The notes: generated from the letters alone by a model not told the origin. A stretch of DNA of 43,768 bases from JAQVEM01 sp964595565 (GCA_964595565.1 CAZQQX010000015.1:1-43768); one strand, 5' to 3'. Shown: positions 35,487 through 43,462, numbered from the stretch's first letter. A program made the numbers and translations.

Positions 35487-36779
35487 ATGGTACAAAATGT
35501 TAGACCCCGGGAAGGAGTAAAAAATACCGATACGGGTATTCTAAGGCTGATTAAAGATTATAATATTGGCAGGCTTAAAATTTACAGTAAAGGGGAAGTG
35601 ATTTACTGGCAGGGTGCTCCGACTAAATACGTATCTGTTGTTAAGAGCGGAGCAGTGAAATCATTTTCTGTCTCCAGAGAAGGAAAAGTACACATATATG
35701 AGATCCTCGGTGAAGGGAACATGGTTGGTATAGTAGACTGCTTGCTTGGAGAGGAGTTCAGGTCAACCGTTGAGGCTCTGGAGGATACAGATGTATACTT
35801 AATCCCAAAAGCTGAATTTGAAAGTTTAATATACAGCAATTTATCCTTTTCTGTGATTTTAATGAGACAGCTGGCTCAAACAGCCCGTTCGCTTGCACGT
35901 GAGGTAAAAGAGCTCAGTATGATGGATATGCAACAGCGTTTAAAGCATCATTTAGTAAGGCTGGCTAATGACCATGGGCTGATATTAAAAAAAGGCATCA
36001 AGATAGATTTAGCCATTACCCACGAAGAAATAGCCGAACTGGTTGCGGGCAACCGGAGTACAGTCACAACTTACCTTAACGAATTAAAAAAACAGGGATA
36101 TCTATGGAAAGAAGATAAACGCCTTGTCAGTATTCCTATTAAACATTTTGAGATACTTGATGGGCTGAGCCGGTCTGTAGTGGAAAAGAATGAAAAAGAA
36201 GCTGTAAGCTGGGTAGCGAAAGCAATTGATGAAGAGGTCGGTCCTGTAAAGGTAATGAATGCTCTTGTAAGGGGCATGAAACAGATTGACAGTGGTTTTA
36301 CCCGGAAAGAACTCAGCATCTCTGACGTTATGATGGCAGTATCTACCATGAAGAGTGCCATGTCTGTTGTAGAAAAAAAAATCAGGAAAATGGAAAAGAA
36401 GTTTAAAACTCCGGGTATTGTTATAATCGGAACAGTGAGTGGTGATATTCATGATATGGGGAAGGCTGTAGTTGCAGCATTATTGACAGCTGAAGGTTTT
36501 AAGGTTGTCGACCTGGGTGTGAATGTAAACGCCATGCAGTTCATAGATGCAATCAGTGAGTATAAGCCGGATATCCTGGCTATGTCAGCACTTATGACCG
36601 TGACTGTCCCGGAGCAGGAAAGAGTTATAAATATTCTTAAAAAGAAAGGCCTCAGGGATAAAGTGAGGATAATTGTTGGTGGGGGTGCAGTAACCAGGGA
36701 CTTTGCACGGTATATTGAAGCTGACGGATATGAGGCGACAGCGCATGAGGCAGTGGAGATGGTAAAGAATATGATATAA
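35487..36779 (+). CDS. Crp/Fnr-family transcription factor fused to a C-terminal corrinoid-binding module
   Basis: The 430-residue protein joins two halves. Residues ~20-125 form a cyclic-nucleotide-type sensor barrel with GEVIYWQGAP and EEFRSTVEAL; Arg92-Ser93 of the phosphate cassette are kept, but Ile82 stands where Crp has the ribose-binding Glu, so the ligand may not be cAMP. A long dimer helix follows, then a winged helix (~179-207, THEEIAELVAGNRSTVTTYL). Residues ~233-300 are a methionine-synthase-like helical cap and ~310-430 a B12-binding Rossmann domain with Asp320-x-His322-x-x-Gly325 (GDIHDMGK), SALM (367-370) and GGG (398-400). The CarH photoreceptor motif W-x9-EH is absent. It lies 11 bases before mttB. 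A methyl-corrinoid-sensing regulator of this locus is inferred. Confidence 0.9.
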   Translation: MVQNVRPREGVKNTDTGILRLIKDYNIGRLKIYSKGEVIYWQGAPTKYVSVVKSGAVKSFSVSREGKVHIYEILGEGNMVGIVDCLLGEEFRSTVEALEDTDVYLIPKAEFESLIYSNLSFSVILMRQLAQTARSLAREVKELSMMDMQQRLKHHLVRLANDHGLILKKGIKIDLAITHEEIAELVAGNRSTVTTYLNELKKQGYLWKEDKRLVSIPIKHFEILDGLSRSVVEKNEKEAVSWVAKAIDEEVGPVKVMNALVRGMKQIDSGFTRKELSISDVMMAVSTMKSAMSVVEKKIRKMEKKFKTPGIVIIGTVSGDIHDMGKAVVAALLTAEGFKVVDLGVNVNAMQFIDAISEYKPDILAMSALMTVTVPEQERVINILKKKGLRDKVRIIVGGGAVTRDFARYIEADGYEATAHEAVEMVKNMI

Positions 36780-36790
36780 GAGGAACGAGA

Positions 36791-38230
36791 ATGCTCGGAG
36801 GATTTACGCAAAATTTTAAGCCACTAAAATTACTGACAGATAAAAAGGTTGAAATCATTAAACAGGGAACACTGGATATCCTCGAAAAGACAGGGGTAAG
36901 GATTGAACATGAAGGAGCGCAGAAAGTTTTTGCCGGGTGTGGCTGCAAGGTTGATTTTGATAAAAAAAGAGTAAAAATACCCGGTCGGGTAGTAGAAGAT
37001 TGTCTTAGCAAATGCCCTGATAGCTTTATAATTAGAGCGAGGGATCCAGGGAATAATATAAGTATTGGCGGAAATGTATTATATTTCGTAAACTCTATCG
37101 GGATGAAGGCTGTTAGTCTGGATACCTGGAGTCCCCATATAGCTACGATGCTGGAACAAACTGAAGGGGTTAAGGTACTTGACTCGCTTGAAAACATGCA
37201 TTTGATGAATGTATATGCTTCATATTCCGAAATAGAAGGCACCTCTCCATACATGGTTGCACTGGAGGACCTTGCAAGCCGGATAACAAATTCCACGAAG
37301 TGCCAGTCTACAGGCTTCTTCAAACAAAACGAAATTTTCGCCATACGGATGGGGAAGGTGGTGGACATAGATCTTATAGGGACAGTAAATGCTACATCGC
37401 CACTTACCTATGGTAATGAAGCCGTTGAAGCAATTTTTAGGTTTGCCGGCGCAGGGTTTCCCATTAATTTTGGTAGTGGTGCAGTAATGGGGATAACCGG
37501 ACCGGCGACTATAGCCGGTGCGACAGTAACCAATAATGCGGAACTCATGGCTGGAATAGTTCTGGCACAGCTGATAAATCCAGGTACAAAAATACTGGTG
37601 AGCGATTCTGTTTACCCCATGGATATTAGAAGAGGATATCCTGCATTTGGGGCTGTAGAGGCTGCCATGCATAATATGGTGTTTAACCAGATCTGGCATA
37701 GTTATAAAATACCCACCAGTAGCTGGATTTCTGGAATCACCAGTTCAAAAAAGATAGACTTTCAATGTGCCTATGAAAGAGCAATGACCGGTTTGCTGTG
37801 TGCCTTATCCGGATCAAATATTATAAGCTTGCATGGCGCCATATATGGTGAGATGACATGGAATCCTGTTCAGGCTGTGCTTGATGATGATATTGCAGGA
37901 TGGATAGGGCGGTTTATAGAGGGCGTGAAGGTTACAGATGAGACACTGGCAATAGACTTAATACAGCAGGTAGGGCCTTTTCCGGGTCAGTATCTTAACA
38001 GCAGGCATACCAGGAAGTGGCTGGAGAAGGAACAGTTAATACCGGAGTGTGCTGACAGAGTGTCTTACCCAGAGTGGTTGGAAAAAGGTAAAAGGGACTC
38101 TATTATACTGGCAAAGGAGAAATTGAAGAAAATATTAGCCGGGCACAAAATAGTTGTTCTATCACAGGAAAAGAAGATGGCTATAGATGAGATAATAAAA
38201 GAGGCAAGAGTGTATTACAGTCGGGAGTGA
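36791..38230 (+). CDS. MttB-superfamily corrinoid methyltransferase without pyrrolysine
   Basis: The 479-residue protein belongs to the trimethylamine methyltransferase (MttB) family, seen in ILEKTGVRIEHEGA, INFGSGAVMGITGPATIAGA, NAELMAGIVLAQLINPG and FGAVEAAMHNM. These TIM-barrel enzymes move a methyl group from a quaternary or tertiary amine to a cognate corrinoid protein. No in-frame TAG occurs; the region where MttB has pyrrolysine is read through as SWISGITSSKK (311-321), so it belongs with the non-Pyl members acting on glycine betaine, proline betaine, carnitine or related quaternary amines. The exact substrate is unknown. The gene follows the regulator after 11 bases and may share its transcript; the corrinoid-protein gene follows after 126 bases with its own candidate promoter. 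Confidence 0.9.
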   Translation: MLGGFTQNFKPLKLLTDKKVEIIKQGTLDILEKTGVRIEHEGAQKVFAGCGCKVDFDKKRVKIPGRVVEDCLSKCPDSFIIRARDPGNNISIGGNVLYFVNSIGMKAVSLDTWSPHIATMLEQTEGVKVLDSLENMHLMNVYASYSEIEGTSPYMVALEDLASRITNSTKCQSTGFFKQNEIFAIRMGKVVDIDLIGTVNATSPLTYGNEAVEAIFRFAGAGFPINFGSGAVMGITGPATIAGATVTNNAELMAGIVLAQLINPGTKILVSDSVYPMDIRRGYPAFGAVEAAMHNMVFNQIWHSYKIPTSSWISGITSSKKIDFQCAYERAMTGLLCALSGSNIISLHGAIYGEMTWNPVQAVLDDDIAGWIGRFIEGVKVTDETLAIDLIQQVGPFPGQYLNSRHTRKWLEKEQLIPECADRVSYPEWLEKGKRDSIILAKEKLKKILAGHKIVVLSQEKKMAIDEIIKEARVYYSRE

Positions 38231-38268
38231 TAAGATTTATTATATTGAAATTTTATTAAAAAAACTAT

Positions 38269-38320
38269 ATTTTGTTGTCTGGAAAACAAAATTTAGTTGA
38301 GAAAATGTGTTAAATATAAT
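38269..38320 (+). promoter_or_regulatory. candidate promoter and upstream palindrome of the corrinoid-protein gene
   Basis: ATTTTGTT (38269-38276) and AACAAAAT (38285-38292) form a perfect 8-bp inverted repeat around GTCTGGAA. It abuts a weak -35 (TTTAGT, 38292-38297), and TATAAT (38315-38320) follows at 17 bases. GTTGTCTGGA (38274-38283) matches 9 of 10 bases of the regulator's own promoter, at the same distance from TATAAT. Confidence 0.5.
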
Positions 38321-38356
38321 AACTATGTATAGTGCAAATAAAAAGGAGGGAAAATT

Positions 38357-38995
38357 ATGACAGAAAAGTTAGTAGAAGCTATTGTAGCGATGCGCGAAGA
38401 GGATTCGGCTCGCATTACAGAGGATCTTCTGAAGAGCGGAACTGACCCCTTCGAGATTCTCAAAATGGGGCGTGATGCGATGGGAATAATCGGTCAGAAA
38501 TACAGTGATGGTGAATACTTCATCCCCGAGCTGATTATGGGTGGCGAGATCATGAGCCAGGTCGTGGATAAGGTCAAGCCATTAATCGAGGAGAAGAAAG
38601 CTGAAGAAGGGACCAAAACAATCGGTAGTGTTGTTATTGGCACTGTAATTGGTGACATCCACGATATAGGAAAGAATCTGGTAACCTTTTTTCTCGACAT
38701 TAACGGCTTTGAGGTAATTGACCTCGGAGTAGACGTCCCTCCTGAGAAGTTCGTTGACGCTGTTAAAGAATCTGGTACCAGCGTTGTGGGACTGAGTGGA
38801 TTCCTAACCCTGGCATTTGATGGAATGAAAGCAACGGTTGAGGCACTTAAAAAAGCAGGTCTGCGCGACCGTGTTAAAGTAATGATAGGAGGCGGGCAGA
38901 TAGACGATAATATTAGAAAATACGCAGGTGCCGATGCCTATGGTGATAATGCACAAGAGGCTGTAGCTCTTGCAAAACAATGGATAGGAGGTTAA
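38357..38995 (+). CDS. corrinoid protein (MtbC/MttC/MtaC family)
   Basis: This 212-residue protein is the methyl shuttle: its cobalamin is methylated by a substrate methyltransferase and demethylated by a second enzyme. An N-terminal four-helix cap (about 1-88, with KYSDGEYFIPELIMGGE) precedes the B12 Rossmann domain, where Asp100-x-His102-x-x-Gly105 (GDIHDIGKN) supplies the lower His ligand; LSGFLT and GGGQIDDN follow. The ribosome site aaggaggg before ATG 38357 is strong. Arg codons here are often CGC/CGT, unlike the AGA/AGG of the housekeeping genes, hinting at transfer. Partner methyltransferases are MttB upstream, the UroD-family gene 4 bases downstream, and the MtgA-like enzyme at 42533. 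Confidence 0.95.
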   Translation: MTEKLVEAIVAMREEDSARITEDLLKSGTDPFEILKMGRDAMGIIGQKYSDGEYFIPELIMGGEIMSQVVDKVKPLIEEKKAEEGTKTIGSVVIGTVIGDIHDIGKNLVTFFLDINGFEVIDLGVDVPPEKFVDAVKESGTSVVGLSGFLTLAFDGMKATVEALKKAGLRDRVKVMIGGGQIDDNIRKYAGADAYGDNAQEAVALAKQWIGG

Positions 38996-38999
38996 AGCA

Positions 39000-40346
39000 A
39001 TGTTTATTTATCCTGAAAACTGGAATTCACTTTCTCCAGATGAGAAGATGCAGGCTCGCTTTGATTACTGGTTATCAGGAGCGGGTACAAAGTTTGCGAC
39101 TGATGAAGCCGAGAAGACATACAGAGAGCGTGTTCAGAGGATAATTGATATAATTAGTTTGAAAAAACCCGATCGTGTCCCATGCCTGCCTCAGGCTGAT
39201 GCATACATGGCTGAGTATGGAGGAATCCCGTATGGAGATTTCCTGTATGATTTTGATAAAGCAGAAAAGGCGATAGTTAAGTTCCACAGAGATTTCCAGC
39301 CTGATTACAATATGGTGATGATTGCGCCGGGGAAGATGTTTGAGCGACTTGATATGAAAACCTATCGATGGCCCGGGGCTGGTTTACCTATGGATAGTAA
39401 AAGCTATCAGATGGTGGAAAAAGAGTATATGAAAGCAGATGAATACGACCAGCTGATTGCGAATCCAGAAGGGTACTTTATGAGAACTTATTTGTCGCGT
39501 GCGTTTGGAGCGCTGAAAGGTATGAGCATGATACCCAGTTTATATTATGCTATGGAATTACCCATGGTTCCAATGCTGATGGGAATGTTTGCTGTGCCCC
39601 CGGTCCGGGAAGCAATTCAGGCATTGCTGGATGCCGGTCAGATGACAGGCGAGATGATGGGTACAATGGGTAAGATCACAGGTGAAGTGGTAGGTAAAAT
39701 GGGAATACCGTCTGTCATGGGCGGCTTTTACAAGGTTCCCTTTGACATCATTGGAGACACGTTGAGGGGGACAGATGGAATTATGATGGACATATACCGA
39801 AGGCCGGAAAAGGTTATTGAAGCGTGCGAGCGTCTGGTACCTATTGCCATCCAGATAGCTGTTCAGGGTGTAAACATGAGTGGTGTTCCGGTTGCAATGG
39901 GGGTTTTACACAAAGGTGACGACACATTTATGTCGGATGCACAATTTAAGAAATTTTACTGGCCCTATTTCAAGCAGGTTATGCTGGGCATAATTAATGA
40001 AGGAATAGTTCCTGCCCAGTTTGTAGAGGGACGATATAACACACGACTGGATGTTATTGCTGAATCAGGTCTACCGGAAAAAAAGACACTCTGGATGTTT
40101 GACCAGACTGACATGGTGGCAGTAAAGAAAAAGCTTGGTAGCTTCGCCTGCTTTGGAGGTAATTTGCCTACTTCAATGTTCCTGACATCTACTCCGCAGG
40201 AGATTAAAGATTACTCCAGGAAACTTATAGAAACAGTCGGGAATGACGGAGGATTTTTCCTCAGCCCCGGAGCAGATATTGATATGGCAAGAGCCGAGAA
40301 TGTACATGCTTTTATTGATGGGGCCCGGGAGTATGGGAAATACTAG
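39000..40346 (+). CDS. uroporphyrinogen-decarboxylase-fold methyltransferase
   Basis: The 448-residue protein is of the UroD/MtaA superfamily, seen in KKPDRVPCLPQADAYMAEYG, YRRPEKVIEACERLVPIAI and a C-terminal GGFFLSPGADIDMARAENV. Many members transfer methyl groups to or from corrinoid proteins. The zinc motif H-x-C of MtaA/MtbA is not seen: the aligned place reads FVEGRYN (341-347), while Cys384 (FACFGGN) is kept and His304 (GVLHKGDD) lies nearby. It may therefore be a substrate:corrinoid methyltransferase with another metal set rather than a coenzyme M enzyme. A Met/Gly-rich stretch at ~185-240 is unusual. It follows the corrinoid-protein gene directly and is closed by a strong terminator. 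Confidence 0.85.
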   Translation: MFIYPENWNSLSPDEKMQARFDYWLSGAGTKFATDEAEKTYRERVQRIIDIISLKKPDRVPCLPQADAYMAEYGGIPYGDFLYDFDKAEKAIVKFHRDFQPDYNMVMIAPGKMFERLDMKTYRWPGAGLPMDSKSYQMVEKEYMKADEYDQLIANPEGYFMRTYLSRAFGALKGMSMIPSLYYAMELPMVPMLMGMFAVPPVREAIQALLDAGQMTGEMMGTMGKITGEVVGKMGIPSVMGGFYKVPFDIIGDTLRGTDGIMMDIYRRPEKVIEACERLVPIAIQIAVQGVNMSGVPVAMGVLHKGDDTFMSDAQFKKFYWPYFKQVMLGIINEGIVPAQFVEGRYNTRLDVIAESGLPEKKTLWMFDQTDMVAVKKKLGSFACFGGNLPTSMFLTSTPQEIKDYSRKLIETVGNDGGFFLSPGADIDMARAENVHAFIDGAREYGKY

Positions 40347-40445
40347 AGCCGCCAGTTCCATAGGTAGTTTTTGTTAAGTATGATAATGGTATATATTGAA
40401 AATAATCTGGGAATAGATAATTGATCTAATAAATAAAGTTTGTGT

Positions 40446-40481
40446 ATTAGAAGCCTCCTCTTAGAGGAGGCTTCTAATTTT
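40446..40481 (+). terminator. Rho-independent terminator after the UroD-family gene
   Basis: A perfect 15-bp stem (ATTAGAAGCCTCCTC with GAGGAGGCTTCTAAT) around a TTA loop, followed by TTTT. It separates the corrinoid/UroD unit from the reactivase-MeTr unit. Confidence 0.93.
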
Positions 40482-40679
40482 GACTTCTTAACAGGATGAG
40501 CATATTTGATGTAGAATAGACTCGATACTGCTAGAGAAGTACTATTAGAGATGTGTAAGTCTTATATAGCTTGATGGTATTGTTGTAAATATATTGTTTT
40601 AAGAACTACAGAAAAGAAAGCCGGGCCTGTGGAGTTAAAGTACAGTACAAAAAGTGATATAAATTAAGGAGAGCATAGT
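40482..40679 (+). other. leader region of the reactivase operon
   Basis: No gene is seen. TTGACT (40480-40485) followed at 17 bases by TATTTG is a weak promoter candidate. I found no cobalamin riboswitch features and no copy of the TCTGGA motif at a promoter-like distance. A ribosome site (aaggagagcatagtatg) precedes the next gene. Confidence 0.35.
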
Positions 40680-42533
40680 ATGGTTTCATATAAGGTTGAT
40701 TTCGAGCCGGTCGGGAGAAGGGGAGAATGCCAGGCTGAACAGTCTATTCTCGACTGCTCACGTAAGCTTGGTGTGGGCATAGTAAGTATATGCGGAGGTG
40801 AAGGACTTTTTTTCTGCTGCAAAATTCAGATTCTGAGTGGCACTGTTTCAGAGCCAACCTCAATTGAAAAGAAGCATTTTTCATCGCAGGAGCTTGAGGA
40901 AGGTCATCGCCTGGCATGCCAGACCTATCCTACCAGTAATTTAAAAATACGTGTGCCGGCCGAGTCGCTCGAAGCCCCGCAGAGGACTCAGGTGGAAGGA
41001 ATGGAGATCGAAGTTTCACCGGAGCCGCCGGTTCGTACCTTTAAGGTTAAACTAAAACCTCCATCACTTTCAGACCTGAGGGCTGATTCAGAGCGTCTGC
41101 TGGAGTCATTAGAAAGCAAGAATTTAATAAGCAGTGGTAGTATCATTGACATAGATGTGCTGAGGAATCTTTCTTCGCTTCTGAGGTCCTGTGACTGGGA
41201 AGTAAAAGTATCCGTAAGAGATAACGAAATAGTGGCAATTAGCACCGGGTCCAGTCGACAGTTAGGGCTTGCTGTGGATGTTGGGACTACAAAGGTTGCT
41301 GGATACTTAATAGACCTGGATAGTGGTAAAACACTGGCAAATAAAGGGGTGATGAATCACCAGATTTCTTATGGTGAAGATGTTATATCCCGTATGGCCA
41401 GTGCCAAGAGGAAGCCGGAAGAAGCAGTGCGTATGAAAGAGCTGGGGGTGGAGGTGCTAAATGAACTGGCTTCCGATCTCTCAGCAACAGTTAAAGCCAG
41501 GCCGGAGGATATAGTTGAAGCAGTGGTTGTGGGTAATACTGCTATGCACCATCTGTTGTTGCATCTGCCGGTAGGGCAGCTGGCTCTATCTCCTTATATT
41601 CCGGTTATAAATGAGGCCATGGATATAAAGGCACGTGATGCAGGGCTCCAAATTGCTGCGGGTTCTTATATTCATATGCTACCCAACATAGCTGGATTTG
41701 TTGGTGGCGACCATGTAGCTATGCTGCTGGCTACAGAAGCCTGGAAGGCTGAAGATGTGGTGCTGGCACTTGATATAGGTACCAATACCGAAGTGTGTTT
41801 GGTGAGTAACGGGGAGATGACAAGTGTTTCCTGTGCATCCGGGCCCGCTTTTGAAGGAGCACATATCAAGAATGGTATGAGAGCTGCAAGCGGTGCCATA
41901 GAGCACCTGAGGATAATAGATGATAAAGTTGAATACCAGACCATTGGTGAAGTGCCACCGGTGGGTCTTTGTGGTTCCGGAATTCTGGATTCATTGGCAC
42001 AGCTTTACCTGACTGGTGTTGTAGACGAAAGTGGGAGGATGAATAATGACCACCCGCGGGTACGTCCCTATGGAAAAAGCAGGGAGTTCGTCCTGGTAGG
42101 TGAGGAAGAGAGAAACGGAGATCCTGCAATAACTATCACCCAGCATGATGTTCGCGAGCTGCAACTGGCAAAAGGAGCCATACGTGCCGGCATACAGCTT
42201 CTCCTGGAAGATAAAGGGCTTAATCAGAGTGACATTGACAGGGTTATAATAGCCGGAGCCTTTGGAACTTATATTGATATATCCAGTGCTCTTACAATAG
42301 GTATGTTGCCGGTATTGCCGGTGGACCGCTTTCAGCAGGTAGGTAATGCAGCCGGAATGGGAGCCAAGCTGGCGCTAATTTCAAAAAGCAAGAGGGTAGA
42401 GGCTCAGGAGATAGCTCGTAGGGTTTCCTATATCGAATTAGCCAGTGACCCACGCTTTACTCAAATGTTTGCCCAGGCAAACTATCTGGGATTATATAAA
42501 ATAATAAAGGGCAGAAGGGAGAAAATAAAATAA
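40680..42533 (+). CDS. ATP-dependent reductive activator of corrinoid proteins (RACE family)
   Basis: Cobalt in these corrinoid proteins is sometimes oxidised to Co(II); RACE proteins restore Co(I) using ATP and an iron-sulfur centre. The 617 residues have an N-terminal 2Fe-2S ferredoxin-like domain (to ~90), a linker, and a C-terminal ASKHA-fold ATPase with LAVDVGTTKVAGYLIDL, VVGNTAMHHLLL, DIGTNTEVCLVSNGE, GLCGSGILDSLAQ and IAGAFGTYIDISSA. The usual cluster pattern C-x5-C-x2-C-xn-C is altered: Cys38, then Phe44 where Cys is expected, then Cys46 and Cys47, and Cys80 in LACQ. The cluster may use Cys46 instead. It shares a TAATG overlap with the next gene. Confidence 0.92.
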   Translation: MVSYKVDFEPVGRRGECQAEQSILDCSRKLGVGIVSICGGEGLFFCCKIQILSGTVSEPTSIEKKHFSSQELEEGHRLACQTYPTSNLKIRVPAESLEAPQRTQVEGMEIEVSPEPPVRTFKVKLKPPSLSDLRADSERLLESLESKNLISSGSIIDIDVLRNLSSLLRSCDWEVKVSVRDNEIVAISTGSSRQLGLAVDVGTTKVAGYLIDLDSGKTLANKGVMNHQISYGEDVISRMASAKRKPEEAVRMKELGVEVLNELASDLSATVKARPEDIVEAVVVGNTAMHHLLLHLPVGQLALSPYIPVINEAMDIKARDAGLQIAAGSYIHMLPNIAGFVGGDHVAMLLATEAWKAEDVVLALDIGTNTEVCLVSNGEMTSVSCASGPAFEGAHIKNGMRAASGAIEHLRIIDDKVEYQTIGEVPPVGLCGSGILDSLAQLYLTGVVDESGRMNNDHPRVRPYGKSREFVLVGEEERNGDPAITITQHDVRELQLAKGAIRAGIQLLLEDKGLNQSDIDRVIIAGAFGTYIDISSALTIGMLPVLPVDRFQQVGNAAGMGAKLALISKSKRVEAQEIARRVSYIELASDPRFTQMFAQANYLGLYKIIKGRREKIK

Positions 42534-43393
42534 TGGAAACTAAAGTATCAACCGCTAATAAAGAGATTATAATTGGTGATGGTCGCCCAACAGTGCTTAT
42601 AGGGGAGCGAATCAACCCAACAGGGAAGAAGAAGCTGGCTGATGCGCTTAGAGCTGGCGATATGGAGATTGTGAAAAAGGAAGCCCTGGCCCAGGTACAG
42701 GCCGGAGCGGATATACTTGATGTAAATGTGGGTACGAGTGGTGTAGATCAGGTATCACTGTTACCCTGCGCAGTGCAGACGGTGATGAGCACAGTCGATG
42801 TTCCTCTTTGTATTGATAGTGATAAGCCAGAAGCATTAAAAGAGGCACTTAAAGTTTACCGTGGCAAGCCGATAATAAACTCGGTAACAGGCCAGGAAAA
42901 GTCTCTGAAGTCAATACTGCCCCTTGTCAGTGAGTATAAGACAGCAGTTATTGGCTTATGTATGGATGATGGTGGTATACCGGACAATGCGGACAGGCGT
43001 GTAGCTGTTGCCCGTAAGATTGTGGGTGAAGCTGAAAAGCTTGGAATACCCCGGGAGGATATTATTATAGATTGCATGGTTCTTACGCTGGGGGCAGAAA
43101 GCAACGCCGGTACAGTTGCTATAGAAGCTATCCGAAAAGTTAAGGCTGAGCTGGGAGTTAATATGACCTTTGGCGGCAGCAATATTTCTTTCGGTCTACC
43201 AGACCGTGATGTTCTCAACCGTGCTTTCCTGGCAATTTCTATTGACGCAGGGATAAGCTGTCCGGTTGTAGATGTTGCAAAAGTGCGTGAAACTGTTCTG
43301 GCGACTGATTTAATCTTATCTCGTGATAAATGGGCCAGTCGTTATATTGGAGCATACAGAGAGCGTCAGAAACAGCATGAATCTAAAAAGTAG
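42533..43393 (+). CDS. methyltetrahydrofolate:corrinoid methyltransferase (MtgA/AcsE-like)
   Basis: The 286-residue TIM-barrel enzyme of the pterin-binding family moves methyl between a corrinoid protein and tetrahydrofolate. Motifs: LIGERINPTGKKKLADAL, ADILDVNVGTSGVDQ, PLCIDSD (91-97), INSVTGQE and GGSNISFGLP (214-223) with the pterin-contacting Asn217. In non-pyrrolysine MttB systems (MtgA, MtpA types) the enzyme runs from methyl-corrinoid to methyl-THF, feeding acetogenesis or methyl oxidation; the same fold works in the reverse direction in acetyl-CoA synthesis. Coupling to the reactivase, and an MttB and corrinoid protein nearby, favour the demethylation role. It is followed by the rRNA control region with no clear terminator. 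Confidence 0.93.
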   Translation: METKVSTANKEIIIGDGRPTVLIGERINPTGKKKLADALRAGDMEIVKKEALAQVQAGADILDVNVGTSGVDQVSLLPCAVQTVMSTVDVPLCIDSDKPEALKEALKVYRGKPIINSVTGQEKSLKSILPLVSEYKTAVIGLCMDDGGIPDNADRRVAVARKIVGEAEKLGIPREDIIIDCMVLTLGAESNAGTVAIEAIRKVKAELGVNMTFGGSNISFGLPDRDVLNRAFLAISIDAGISCPVVDVAKVRETVLATDLILSRDKWASRYIGAYRERQKQHESKK

Positions 43394-43462
43394 AATATTT
43401 ATAAAAAAATATTGAAAAACTTTATTTTATAAATTTAAAATAATAGGGTTAATAGTAATAAT

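Noticed and set aside
35487..36779. CarH-type light sensor
   Set aside because: The DNA-binding half is Crp-like, not MerR, and the W-x9-EH signature is absent from the cap.
36652..37368. Reverse-strand open frame across the regulator-mttB junction
   Set aside because: It overlaps two well-supported genes and shows no motif or ribosome site.
36791..38230. Pyrrolysine-containing MttB
   Set aside because: The gene reads through 479 codons with no in-frame TAG; it is the non-pyrrolysine branch.
40482..40679. Cobalamin riboswitch before the corrinoid reactivase
   Set aside because: No B12-box-like sequence or matching fold was seen, only a weak promoter candidate.
43394..43413. Terminator after the MeTr gene
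   Set aside because: AATATTT/AAATATT can pair, but the stem is all A-T and has no T run after it.
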